From the NCBI RefSeq assembly GCF_014208105.1, contig NZ_JACHMQ010000001.1:2790001-2854000 (forward strand): a stretch of 64,000 nt of DNA, read 5' to 3'. Made by a program: the position numbers and the translations under genes. Under the pieces are notes generated by a model. It was not told the origin of the DNA and searched no databases. It worked only from the letters and a program-made list of their open reading frames with translations. The stretch is from Actinomadura coerulea. GTDB taxonomy: Bacteria > Actinomycetota > Actinomycetes > Streptosporangiales > Streptosporangiaceae. This document shows, in pieces, positions 7,881-16,345 of the stretch (positions are counted from its first letter, which is position 1; every line of letters starts with the position of its first letter).

Positions 7881-9841
7881 GGGCGGACGTGAACAAACCC
7901 GATCTCCAGGTGCCCGACCTGCGTCCCCTGCTCTCGCCCGCCACCGTCGCCGTCATCGGCGGGACGTCGAAGGAGACGGGCCTCGGCGCCCGCACCCTGC
8001 GGCACCTGCGCCAGGCGCGGTTCGGCGGCGAGGTGCTGACGCCCGACCCCCGGGACGGCCTCGAACGGAACGTGGACGTCGCGCTGCTCTGCGTGCCGGC
8101 CGCGGCCGCACAGGAGGTCCTCGACCGGATCGACGGGCGCGCGAAGTTCGCCGTCGTGTTCGCCTCCGGCTTCGAGGAGACCGGCGGCGGCTCGCTGACC
8201 ACCGCCCGGGGCACCATCGTCCTGGGCCCGAACACCGTCGGGCTCTACCACGCGCCTGGCCGCGCGGTGCTGACCTTCGCCCAGGCCTTCGACAGCCTCG
8301 TCGACTGCCGGGGCGGGAGCGGCGCCTTCCTCGTCTCCCAGAGCGGCGCCTTCGGTGCCCGCGTCGTCACGGCCGCCGCCCGGTACGGCTTCCACCTCGA
8401 CGGCTTCATCGGCAGCGGCAACGAGACCCATCTGGACGCCTGCACACTGGCCCGTGGCGTGCTCGCCGCGGCCGCACCCCGGGTCCTGATGCTCTACCTG
8501 GAGGGCGTCCGCGACGCTGGAACGCTCCAGGCCCTGCTGGCCGACGCGGCGGCCCGCGGCGTGCCGGTCGTGTGCCTGCTCGGCGGCCTCTCCGAGGCCG
8601 GGTCCACCGCGGCCGCCTCACACACCGCGGCGGTGAGCACGGACACCGCGGTGACCCGCGAGCTGTTCGAGGCGTACGGCGCCGTGCTCGTCGGCTCCGA
8701 CCGGGAGTTGGTGCTCGCCGGGCTGGGCCTGTCCCTGATGGGCCGTGCGGCCGGACGGCGTACCGGCATCGTGACGGGCTCCGGCGGGGCCGGCGTCGTG
8801 GCCGCCGACCTGCTCAGCGGCGTCGGCCTCGACGTCCCGGTCCTCAGCACCGGGCTGCAGGAGCGCTTGATGGCGCACCTGCCGGGAATCGCCTCCCCGC
8901 GCAACCCCATCGACGTGACCGCGCAGACGATCGGCGACGACGCGACGCTCGAAAAGGTCTGCGCGACGCTGCGCGAAAGCGGCGAGGTCGATCTCGTCGT
9001 CGTGATCGGCCGCGAGAACCAGGCCGCCGCCGCGGGCGCCCACGCGGGCGCCGTACCGCCTTCGGTCCTCGCCACCCTCGACCGGGAACCGGCCACCGTC
9101 CGGCCGCGCATCGAGGCCGGCGAGGTCGTGCTCCCCGATCTCGACTCGGCGTGCCGCGTCCTCGCGTCCTGCGCGCCGCCCAGATTGAGCGGAGTCGCCG
9201 CCCTCCGGCCGGCCGCTGACGGCCCCGGTTCCCTCGTCGGCTCCGACCCGACCGCGTCCGAAAGCCTCCGGCTCGTCGCCGGCGCCGGGGTGGACGTGGC
9301 CGACTGGAGCGCCGCGACCACGGTCGCCGAGGTGCTGGCCCGCGGCGAGGATCTCGGCTGGCCGGTCGTCCTCAAGTCCGACGTCGCCGCCGGCGTCCAC
9401 AAGGCGCGCGCGGGCGGGGTCCGGCTCGACGTCACGGCGGCCACCGCCGGCGAAGCCGCCGCCGAGCTCCTCGCGAGCGGCGTCCCGCTCATCGTGGCCC
9501 GCCAGCTCCGCTCGTCGATGGAGCTTTTCGCCGGCGTCCGGCGCGACCCCCAGTGGGGGCTGGTCGTCTCGGCGGGCCTCGGGGGCGTCCACGTCGAGCT
9601 GCTGGACCGGACGGTCGCCATGCCGGCGGCCCTCGGCGCCGAGCACCTCGCCCGGCGGCTCGCGGCCGAGCTGTTCGACCGCGTGCCGGGACGGTACGAC
9701 GGGCTGGCGGCGGCGCTCGCCGCGGCGGCGTTCGCCCTCGCCGACCTCGCCGACCGCACCGGTGCCGCGCTCGTCGAGTGCAACCCGCTCGGCGTGGTCG
9801 GCAGCCGGATCGTCGCCCTCGACGCCAGGGTCGTGCGATGA
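7877..9841 (+). CDS. ADP-forming acyl-CoA synthetase family protein
   Basis: About 654 residues from the GTG that overlaps the crotonase stop (GTGA); a second GTG at 7889 is possible. Domains in order: CoA-binding Rossmann domain (about 15-110, TVAVIGGTSKETGLG), succinyl-CoA-ligase-like domains (about 120-400, SQSGAFGARVV; the relay His in ASHTAAVSTD), and a C-terminal ATP-grasp domain (about 450-640, WPVVLKSDVAAGVHKARAGG). This is the acetyl-CoA synthetase (ADP-forming)/Pat-like architecture without an acetyltransferase domain. It should interconvert an acid plus CoA plus ATP with its CoA ester, here for a pathway intermediate. The stop overlaps the next ATG (ATGA). Confidence 0.83.
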   Translation: MRADVNKPDLQVPDLRPLLSPATVAVIGGTSKETGLGARTLRHLRQARFGGEVLTPDPRDGLERNVDVALLCVPAAAAQEVLDRIDGRAKFAVVFASGFEETGGGSLTTARGTIVLGPNTVGLYHAPGRAVLTFAQAFDSLVDCRGGSGAFLVSQSGAFGARVVTAAARYGFHLDGFIGSGNETHLDACTLARGVLAAAAPRVLMLYLEGVRDAGTLQALLADAAARGVPVVCLLGGLSEAGSTAAASHTAAVSTDTAVTRELFEAYGAVLVGSDRELVLAGLGLSLMGRAAGRRTGIVTGSGGAGVVAADLLSGVGLDVPVLSTGLQERLMAHLPGIASPRNPIDVTAQTIGDDATLEKVCATLRESGEVDLVVVIGRENQAAAAGAHAGAVPPSVLATLDREPATVRPRIEAGEVVLPDLDSACRVLASCAPPRLSGVAALRPAADGPGSLVGSDPTASESLRLVAGAGVDVADWSAATTVAEVLARGEDLGWPVVLKSDVAAGVHKARAGGVRLDVTAATAGEAAAELLASGVPLIVARQLRSSMELFAGVRRDPQWGLVVSAGLGGVHVELLDRTVAMPAALGAEHLARRLAAELFDRVPGRYDGLAAALAAAAFALADLADRTGAALVECNPLGVVGSRIVALDARVVR

Positions 9842-11052
9842 GCGCCGCGCTGCGGCTTGAGGAGCTGCTGCGGCGGGTGCTGCCCGCGCGCTGGACCGAG
9901 CTGGTCGACGCCGGCGACAGGAACGGCCTGGCCGACCACCTTGCCAAGCTCGGCGCCGACCTGACCGCCGCTCTCGTCCGCACGGTCGCGGCCGACGGCT
10001 GGCTCGTCCCGGAGTGGCCGGTTCACCTGGGCGGACGCGCGCTGTCCGCCGACGAGGCGGTCGATGTCCGCCGCACCCTCGCCCGCTGGCGGGTGGGCAC
10101 GGTGGAGAGCGCCATCGGCACCGGCTGGGTCGGACCCGCGATCCTGAAGTTCGCGGACGGCGACGTCGCCGCCGAGCTGCTCCCCCCGATCGCCCGCAAC
10201 GAGGTTCTCTGGTGCCAGCTCTTCAGCGAGCCGGAGGCCGGTTCCGACCTGGCCTCGGTCCGCACCCGCGCCCGCCGCGACGGGGACCGGTGGCACCTCA
10301 CCGGCCGCAAGATCTGGACCAGCCGCGCCGACCGGGCCGGCTGGGGCCTCGCGGTCGCCCGCACCGACATCGACGTCCCCAAGCACGCCGGGCTGACCTG
10401 CTTCCTCGTGGATCTCTCGACGCCCGGCGTCCAGGTCCGGCCGATCCTGCAGATGACCGGCGACGCCGAGTTCTTCGAGGTCGTCCTCGACGACGTCGTG
10501 GTGCCCGACCGCTACCGCCTCGGTGCGACCGGCCAGGGCTGGGAGGTCGTGCGCGCGGTGCTCCAGCTGGAGCGCGCGGCCGGCTCGGGGGCGGGCGCCG
10601 CCACCCCCGGCTCCGTCGTCGGCCGCACCGTGGACGAGCTCGTCACCGAACGCCTCCCGGGAGCCGGTGCCGTGGAGGCCGACGCGATCGTGCGCCTGTA
10701 CGTCGAGTCCCAGGCGATCGCGCTGAACAACCGGCGCAACGCCCTGCATCGAGCGGGAGGCCTGCCGCCGGTGGCGAACGGCACGCCGTACAACAAGGTC
10801 CTGCAGGCCGAGCACACCAAGCGCCTGCAGCGGGGCATCCTCGGCGGCGCAGGCCTCGGCGCGGTCGCGCACGCCCCCGGCGACCGCGCCCGCGCCTACG
10901 ACGCGTGGGCCTTCCTGCGCGTGCAACCGAAGACCATCGCCGGCGGCACCTCAGAGGTGCTCCGCGACCAGATCGCCGAGCGTGCCCTTGGCATGCCCCG
11001 CGGAGCGGACCCGAGCAAGACCGTCTCCTGGCGCGAGTTCACCGGCTCCTAA
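9838..11052 (+). CDS. Acyl-CoA dehydrogenase (ACAD 1, tandem partner A)
   Basis: 404 residues from an ATG overlapping the upstream stop. The ACAD fold is clear: LFSEPEAGSDLASVRTRA (FAD/substrate binding), IWTSRADRAGWGLAVART, EFFEVVLDDVVVP, and the C-terminal PKTIAGGTSEVLRDQIAERA. It oxidises an acyl-CoA to a 2-enoyl-CoA with FAD, passing electrons to ETF. The adjacent ACAD 2 lacks the C-terminal GGT motif, so the two resemble the heteromeric FadE pairs of actinobacterial sterol side-chain degradation; complex formation is inference. Confidence 0.85.
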   Translation: MSAALRLEELLRRVLPARWTELVDAGDRNGLADHLAKLGADLTAALVRTVAADGWLVPEWPVHLGGRALSADEAVDVRRTLARWRVGTVESAIGTGWVGPAILKFADGDVAAELLPPIARNEVLWCQLFSEPEAGSDLASVRTRARRDGDRWHLTGRKIWTSRADRAGWGLAVARTDIDVPKHAGLTCFLVDLSTPGVQVRPILQMTGDAEFFEVVLDDVVVPDRYRLGATGQGWEVVRAVLQLERAAGSGAGAATPGSVVGRTVDELVTERLPGAGAVEADAIVRLYVESQAIALNNRRNALHRAGGLPPVANGTPYNKVLQAEHTKRLQRGILGGAGLGAVAHAPGDRARAYDAWAFLRVQPKTIAGGTSEVLRDQIAERALGMPRGADPSKTVSWREFTGS

Positions 11053-11063
11053 GGAGGGAACGC

Positions 11064-12089
11064 ATGAGACTGGCGTCCACCGAGCAGACCGACTTCGCCG
11101 AGAGCGTCAGCGCCCTGCTCCGCAAGCGCGACCCACTGGAGCAGATGCGACACGCGCCGGGGCCCCGGAAGTTCGACGCGGGGCTCTGGGCCGAGCTGGT
11201 GGCCAACGGGCTGCTCGAACCGGCGGAGGCGGGTGACGTGGTCACCGCGTGCCTGGTCGCCGAGGCGCTGGGCCGGGCCGCCGCCCCCCTGCCGTTCCTG
11301 GCCGCTTCGGTTGCGGGCGCCCTGATCGGGCCGGCCGGCGGCGAGGTCACCGGGCTGGCGACGTACGGGCTGCTGGCCGAGGACGGCACCTGGTCCGCGC
11401 CCGCGCTCGATATCCGTGACGGCCTGGTCCACGGCACCCTCCCCTTCGTGCCGGACGGGGACGTCGCCGACGTCGTCGTGGCGGCCGTGCGGGCGCCGGA
11501 CGGCCGTCGGCTCGCGCTGGTGCGGACGAGTGACGCCACCGTCGAGCCGCTGGAGAACCTCGACGGGACCCAGCCGCTGGTCCGGGTGGTCTGCGACGGC
11601 TCCCCCGCCACCCTGCTGCCGGCCGGTGGCGACGCCCTGGCGTCCGTTGTCGAGGAGGCGCGGCTGCTCGCGCTGGCCCTGCACGGCGCGACGCTGCTGG
11701 GACTGGCGGCCTGGCTGCTCGATACCACCGTCGAGTACGCCGACCAGCGGGTCCAGTTCGGAATGCCGATCGCCGCCCGGCAGGCCGTCAAGCACCGGTG
11801 CGCGGGCATGCTGATCCAGGTCGAGTCCATCCGCTCGATGGTGCTCGAACTGGCCGATGCGCTCGAGTCGGGCGCAGGCGATCGCGCCCTCGTCGCCGCG
11901 ACCGCGATGGCCTGGACGACGGAGGCCGCCGAGGAGGTCGCCGGCGGTGCCCTGCAGTTGCACGGCGGCATCGGCTTCACCTGGGAGCACGACCTGCACC
12001 ACTACTTCAAGCGCTGCACCGTCGGCACCCTGCTGCTGGGCACGGCCGGCCACCACCGCGCACAGATCGCGGCCGCACTCACCGCCTGA
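11064..12089 (+). CDS. Acyl-CoA dehydrogenase (ACAD 2, tandem partner B)
   Basis: 341 residues, shorter than the usual 380-400. ATG at 11064 preceded by AAGGAGGGAA. The N-terminal helical domain is reduced and the middle beta domain is degenerate. The C-terminal domain is typical: TVEYADQRVQFGMPIAARQA and ALQLHGGIGFTWEHDLHHYF. Instead of the GGT-x-E motif it ends in LLLGTAGHHRAQIAAAL, as in the second subunit of alpha2beta2 ACADs. Probably forms a mixed complex with ACAD 1, which lies 11 bp upstream. Confidence 0.83.
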   Translation: MRLASTEQTDFAESVSALLRKRDPLEQMRHAPGPRKFDAGLWAELVANGLLEPAEAGDVVTACLVAEALGRAAAPLPFLAASVAGALIGPAGGEVTGLATYGLLAEDGTWSAPALDIRDGLVHGTLPFVPDGDVADVVVAAVRAPDGRRLALVRTSDATVEPLENLDGTQPLVRVVCDGSPATLLPAGGDALASVVEEARLLALALHGATLLGLAAWLLDTTVEYADQRVQFGMPIAARQAVKHRCAGMLIQVESIRSMVLELADALESGAGDRALVAATAMAWTTEAAEEVAGGALQLHGGIGFTWEHDLHHYFKRCTVGTLLLGTAGHHRAQIAAALTA

Positions 12090-12100
12090 CCTGCAATTCG

Positions 12101-12117
12101 ATTCTACTGAGTAGAAT
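12101..12117. promoter_or_regulatory. Palindrome in the iclR promoter
   Basis: Perfect inverted repeat ATTCTACT-G-AGTAGAAT, 50 bp before the iclR-type GTG. The half-site TTCTACTG is close to TTCCACTG in the 4288-4308 palindrome. Probable autoregulatory operator. The preceding AATTCGATT (12095) recurs at 20620. Confidence 0.5.
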
Positions 12118-12166
12118 TTGCGCTAGGCTCCTGGAGAACTGTCCCGCGGATACAGGAGGCCGAGCG

Positions 12167-12916
12167 GTGGCCGAGGGTTCGATCGCACGGACGCTGCGAG
12201 TGCTCGAGGCGGTCTGCGACCACGGTCCGGAGACTCTCAAGGTGCTCAGCGAGCGCACCGAACTGGCGCCGCCGACGCTGCTGCGGATCCTGCGCCTGAT
12301 GGCGGACGAAGGCTACGTCGTGCAGCAGGCCGACCGGACCTGGCGCGGGACGATGCTGGTCTGGCGGCTCGGCTGCGCGGTCAACACCTCGGTCGGCCTT
12401 TCGGCCATCTCCCGCGAGCACACCGACCGGCTGACCGCCGAACTGGACGAGACGTCGGTCTACGCCGTCTACGAGCAGGGCGCGGTGACCTACGCGGCCC
12501 ACTCCGAGCCGGTCAAGCCGGTCCGCGCGCACGTGCGCCTCGGCCAGCGATACCGGCTCCTCGCCGTCACCACCGGCCAGGCCGTGCTGGCACAGCTCGA
12601 CGAGCCGTCCGTCGAACGGGCCCTCGCCGAGCAGGCCGAGAACGGCGATCCACGCGACCCCGAGCAGGTCGCGGCCATGCTGGCTGAGATCCGGCGGCGC
12701 GGCTACGCGGTCGGCCCCGGTGTGCGCTGGCCCGACCTGTGGGGGTGCGCCGCGCCCGTCTTCGACGCCACCGGAGACGTCGTGGGCGCCCTCGGCATGT
12801 CCATCCCGACCGCGCGCGCGGAGGAGATCCGCGACCGGGTCGTCGCCGGCGTGCTGCGGGAGGCGGAGGCCATGAGCACCCGCCTCGGCCGTCCGGCCGT
12901 CGTCCGGGAAGCCTGA
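12167..12916 (+). CDS. IclR family transcriptional regulator
   Basis: 249 residues from a GTG with ACAGGAGGC upstream. An N-terminal winged helix-turn-helix (about 1-60: RTLRVLEAVCDHGPETLKVL, LAPPTLLRILRLMADEGYV) is followed by a GAF-like effector domain (about 75-245: VYAVYEQGAVTYAAHSEPV, PVFDATGDVVGALGMSIP). Members commonly sense small carboxylates or aromatics and repress or activate catabolic operons. The gene has its own palindromic promoter. Related half-sites at the binding-protein/crotonase 1 and alcohol dehydrogenase promoters suggest it is the island's general regulator (inference). Confidence 0.87.
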   Translation: MAEGSIARTLRVLEAVCDHGPETLKVLSERTELAPPTLLRILRLMADEGYVVQQADRTWRGTMLVWRLGCAVNTSVGLSAISREHTDRLTAELDETSVYAVYEQGAVTYAAHSEPVKPVRAHVRLGQRYRLLAVTTGQAVLAQLDEPSVERALAEQAENGDPRDPEQVAAMLAEIRRRGYAVGPGVRWPDLWGCAAPVFDATGDVVGALGMSIPTARAEEIRDRVVAGVLREAEAMSTRLGRPAVVREA

Positions 12917-12948
12917 CCGGGCGACATACGAACGGGCAACGCACGAAA

Positions 12949-12987
12949 CCCCTGCCGCACCCTGAGGATGGTGCGGTAGGGGCCTTT
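12949..12987. terminator. Bidirectional hairpin terminator
   Basis: A 13-bp stem with one G-T pair: CCCCTGCCGCACC and GGTGCGGTAGGGG around an 8-base loop, then CCTTTC. It lies between the convergent iclR-type gene and ACAD 3, so it can end transcripts from both sides. Confidence 0.75.
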
Positions 12988-13008
12988 CACGTGGGCGTCC
13001 TCGCCGGG

Positions 13009-14178
13009 TCAGGTCAGCTGGAGCGTCCGGGCGATGATGCCCTTCATCACCTCGCTGGTCCCGCCGTAGATGCGGGCGACCCGCGCGTCGGCGTACATCC
13101 GGCAGATGTCCTGCTCCCAGACGTAGCCGTAACCGCCGTGCAGTTGCAGGCAGGCATCGGCCACCCGGCCGTGCAGCTCGGTGCAGAACAGCTTGGCCTG
13201 GGCCGCCGCCGGCGGCGCCAGCTCACGGCGCTCGTGCCGGGCCATGGCCTGGTCGACCAGCGCCTGACCGGCCGCGATCTGCGTCGCCTGCTCGGCGAGG
13301 ACGAACCTGGTGTTCTGGAACCCGCCGAGCCGCTGCCCGAACACCTCCCGCTCGCGCACGTACTCGCAGGTCAGGTCCAGCGCCGCGACGGCCTGGGCCT
13401 GCGAGTTGACCGCGATGGACAGCCGCTCCTGTGCCAGATGGGAGGACAGGTAGCGGAACGCCTGGCCCTCCTCACCGAGCACGTTGGTCGCGGGTATGCG
13501 CACGTCGTCGAAGAAGAGCTCGGTCGTGTCCTGCGCCCTGAGGCCGAGCTTGTCGAGTTCGGCGCCGCGGGTGAAGCCCGGCATGTCCGCCTCGACCGCG
13601 ACGATGGTCAGCCCGGCGCGGCGGTCGTCACCGGACGACGAGGAGCGGGCGACCACGAGGACCAGGTCCGACTGCGCGCCGCCGGTGATGAAGGTCTTCG
13701 TCCCGTTGAGGATCCAGTCGGCTCCGTCCCGGCGCAGCGTGGCGCGCATGCCGGCCAGGTCGGAGCCCGTGCCCGGCTCCGTCATGGCGATCGACGTCAT
13801 CAGCTCGCCGCTCGCCATCCCCGGGAGCCAGCGGCGCTTCTGCTCGTCGGTCGCGAGGGACAGAACGTACGGGGTGACGACGTCGGTGTGCACGCGCAGG
13901 GAGCCGAGTGTCACCCGCTCGTAGGCGACCTGCTCGGTCACGACGCAGTTGAAGAGGAAGCCGTCCTGTCCGCCGCCGCCGTACTCCTCCGGGATCTGGA
14001 GGCCGGCCAGGCCGAGCTTCCCGGCGGCCCGGTAGAGGTCCCGGTGCACCATCCCCGCGGCCTCGAACTCGGCGACGCGCGGCGCCACCTGGTCGCGCAG
14101 GAAGGCTCCGACCATGTCGGCGAAGTCCCGGTGCTCGGCACCGTAGACCGTCCGGTCCAGTTGGGGTCGCAGAGCCAC
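13009..14178 (-). CDS. Acyl-CoA dehydrogenase (ACAD 3)
   Basis: 389 residues, full length. Motifs: IPEEYGGGGQDGFLFN, IAMTEPGTGSDLAGMRATLR, WILNGTKTFITGGAQSDL, LGLRAQDTTELFFDDVRIP, LQLHGGYGYVWEQDICRMYA and ARIYGGTSEVMKGIIARTL. FAD-dependent oxidation of an acyl-CoA. Close in sequence to ACAD 6 at 22556, so the two are likely paralogues with different chain preference. Last gene of the minus-strand operon; the ATG at 14178 directly precedes the end of ACAD 4. Confidence 0.88.
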   Translation of the reverse strand: MALRPQLDRTVYGAEHRDFADMVGAFLRDQVAPRVAEFEAAGMVHRDLYRAAGKLGLAGLQIPEEYGGGGQDGFLFNCVVTEQVAYERVTLGSLRVHTDVVTPYVLSLATDEQKRRWLPGMASGELMTSIAMTEPGTGSDLAGMRATLRRDGADWILNGTKTFITGGAQSDLVLVVARSSSSGDDRRAGLTIVAVEADMPGFTRGAELDKLGLRAQDTTELFFDDVRIPATNVLGEEGQAFRYLSSHLAQERLSIAVNSQAQAVAALDLTCEYVREREVFGQRLGGFQNTRFVLAEQATQIAAGQALVDQAMARHERRELAPPAAAQAKLFCTELHGRVADACLQLHGGYGYVWEQDICRMYADARVARIYGGTSEVMKGIIARTLQLT

Positions 14179-14179
14179 G

Positions 14180-15538
14180 TCACCTCCTCCGCTGGCTGCC
14201 GCTGACGCCGAGCACCTGGGCGCCGAGCACGTTGCGCATCACTTCGGGCGTCCCGCCGCCCATGGCGAGGCCGCGCCCGTCGCGGAAGTAGCGCTCCACC
14301 GGCCAGCGGCGCGAGTAGCCGCGCGCGCCGTGGACGCCGATGGCCGTGTTGGTGACCCGCTGCACCATCTCGCTGCTGTGCAGCTTGGCCATGAGGGTCG
14401 CCGTCTGGTCGGGGAAGCCCCCGTCCCCGCTGCGGGCGGCCCGCCACAGCAGCATGCGCGACACGTGCACGTCCAGCGCCATGTCGGCGATCTTCCACTG
14501 GAGGCCCTGGAACTCCGCGAGCGGGCGGTCGAACTGGCGGCGGGCGTTGAGGTGGCCGACGCTCGCGTCCAGGGCGGCCTGGCCGAGCCCCGTGCACATG
14601 GCGGCGTTGCCGCAGCGCTCGGGGTTGAACTGGTTGACCAGGATGCCGGTGCCGTTCTTGGAGTGCTTCTCGGGCATGACCAGGACGTCCTCCGGGTCGA
14701 CGCGCACGTCGTCGAAGTGCACCAGGCACTCGGCGACGCCCCGGATCCCCATCTTCGGGTCGATGTGGAACTCGCCCACCCCGTCGGGCCGCCCGGTGAG
14801 CACCACGGCGCCGATGCCGTAGGGGCCGGAGGTGCCGGCCAGGCGGGCGAACACGATGATGGTGTCCGCGACGTGGCCGCCGGTGATCCAGCACTTGGTG
14901 CCGGTCAGCCGGAATCCGTCGCCGTCCGGGGTCAGGGTGGCCCGCAGGTCGGTGCCGGCGCTGCCGGCGGCCGGCTCGCTCATGGCGATCGCGAAGTGGT
15001 TCGTGCCGGCGGCGACCCCGGGGAGCAGCCGGTTCTTCATCTCCTCGGTACCGAGCACGTGGATCGCGCGCCAAGGCCCGTTCAGGAACGGCTGGACGGA
15101 CATCGCGGTGCTCAGGCAGGCGCGCGCCAGCTCCTCCACCACGATGCATCCTTCGAGCAGGCTCTCGCCCTGGCCGCCGTAGCGCTTCGGGATCGTGAGG
15201 CCGACGAGCCCGGCTTCAAGGACGGCTTCGAACGTCCTGCGCGGGAACTCCTCGGTCTCGTCCCAGTGGGCGGCCCTCGGGCGCAGCTCGCGGACGGCCA
15301 CCTCGCGGGCCCGTTCCCGGATCTCGCGCTGGTGCGGCGTGAGCTCTGCCCACATGCCGTCGTACGTCGGCTCCGGGTCGAGCAAGGCCGGGTCCCAGAC
15401 GTCGCGGACCGTATCGAACATCGGCTCCCGCCCTGCCGGGCCGTCCCCCGCCGAGGGTCCGCCTGCGGGAGTCGTGGTGTCGACGCTCATGGAGGGTTGC
15501 CTTTCAGAGGGAGGGAGCGAGGGCTCGGCCGACGTCAT
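14180..15538 (-). CDS. Acyl-CoA dehydrogenase (ACAD 4)
   Basis: 452 residues from the ATG that overlaps the SDR stop (ATGA); a later in-frame ATG at 15490 (MSVDTT) would remove a Ser/Pro-rich leader of 16 residues. Core motifs: IPKRYGGQGESLLEGCIVVE, IAMSEPAAGSAGTDLRATL, FRLTGTKCWITGGHVADT, GVAECLVHFDDVRVDPEDVL, GVHGARGYSRRWPVERYFRD. The final motif is AMGGGTPEVMRNVLGAQVLG. The extended N-terminus (about 60 residues before the first helix) is longer than usual for the family. Acts on an acyl-CoA of unknown structure. Confidence 0.86.
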   Translation of the reverse strand: MTSAEPSLPPSERQPSMSVDTTTPAGGPSAGDGPAGREPMFDTVRDVWDPALLDPEPTYDGMWAELTPHQREIRERAREVAVRELRPRAAHWDETEEFPRRTFEAVLEAGLVGLTIPKRYGGQGESLLEGCIVVEELARACLSTAMSVQPFLNGPWRAIHVLGTEEMKNRLLPGVAAGTNHFAIAMSEPAAGSAGTDLRATLTPDGDGFRLTGTKCWITGGHVADTIIVFARLAGTSGPYGIGAVVLTGRPDGVGEFHIDPKMGIRGVAECLVHFDDVRVDPEDVLVMPEKHSKNGTGILVNQFNPERCGNAAMCTGLGQAALDASVGHLNARRQFDRPLAEFQGLQWKIADMALDVHVSRMLLWRAARSGDGGFPDQTATLMAKLHSSEMVQRVTNTAIGVHGARGYSRRWPVERYFRDGRGLAMGGGTPEVMRNVLGAQVLGVSGSQRRR

Positions 15539-16314
15539 CGCGGGGCCATCCGGATGGCGCCGTCGAGCCGGATCGTTTCGCCGTTGAGCATGGGGTTGGC
15601 GAGGATGTGGGCGGCCAGGGACGCGAAGTCCTCGGGATCGCCCAGGCGAGCCGGGTGCGGGATCGAGGCGGCCAGGCGGTCGCGGACCTGCTCCGGCACG
15701 CGGGAGAGGATCGGGGTGTCGAACAGGCCCGGCGCGATCGTGTTGACGCGGACGTGGTTCCGGGCCAGATCACGGGCGGCGACGAGCGTCATGCCGACCA
15801 CACCGGCCTTGGACGCGGCGTACGGCAGCTGGCCGATCTGCCCCTCCCACGCCGCGACCGAGGCGGTGAGCACGCACGCGCCACGCTCGCCGTCGGGCAG
15901 GTCGTCAAGGGCGACCATCGCGGCGGCCGCGTGGCGCAGCACGTTGAACGTCCCGATCAGGTTGGTCTGGACCACGCCCTGGAACCGTTCCATGGAGCCC
16001 GGCGTGCCGTCCTTCTCGACCACCCGGACGGGCCCGCCCCGTCCGGCGCAGTGCACGAGCGCGCGCAGCTCGCCGAGCTCGGTCGCGGCCTTGACGGCCG
16101 CGGCGACCTGGTCGGAGTCGGTCACGTCGGCGGCGGCGAACCGCACCCGGCCCGCGGCGCCCGCGCCGACCTCCTCGGCGACGCACCGGCCGTCGCTGCT
16201 CTCCAGGTCGAGGAGGACGACGTGCGCCCCGGCGGCGACCAGCTCCCGCGCGGTCGCCCGGCCGAGGCCGGACGCCGCCCCGGTGACGAGTGCCGCCTTG
16301 CCCCGGATGTCCAT
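15535..16314 (-). CDS. SDR, 3-hydroxyacyl-CoA dehydrogenase type II-like
   Basis: 259 residues. Rossmann motif VTGAASGLGRATAREL, catalytic Ser in LTASVAAWEGQ and the Y-x-x-x-K in PYAASKAGVVG. The C-terminus APGLFDTPILSRVPEQVRDR followed by PHPARLGDPEDFASLAAHIL and MLNGETIRLDGAIRMAPR is characteristic of the HSD17B10/type II 3-hydroxyacyl-CoA dehydrogenase branch. It should oxidise 3-hydroxyacyl-CoA to 3-ketoacyl-CoA with NAD, feeding the thiolase just upstream in the operon. Confidence 0.88.
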   Translation of the reverse strand: MDIRGKAALVTGAASGLGRATARELVAAGAHVVLLDLESSDGRCVAEEVGAGAAGRVRFAAADVTDSDQVAAAVKAATELGELRALVHCAGRGGPVRVVEKDGTPGSMERFQGVVQTNLIGTFNVLRHAAAAMVALDDLPDGERGACVLTASVAAWEGQIGQLPYAASKAGVVGMTLVAARDLARNHVRVNTIAPGLFDTPILSRVPEQVRDRLAASIPHPARLGDPEDFASLAAHILANPMLNGETIRLDGAIRMAPR

Positions 16315-16345
16315 TCGTTGTGCCCTTCGTGTCGTCGGTGCGCCG

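Noticed and set aside
8494..10926. An 810-codon minus-strand frame
   Set aside because: Antisense to the ADP-forming synthetase and ACAD 1, which have catalytic motifs and coupled starts.
12739..14205. A 488-codon plus-strand frame over ACAD 3
   Set aside because: Shadow of ACAD 3 on the other strand; it also crosses the strong terminator at 12949.
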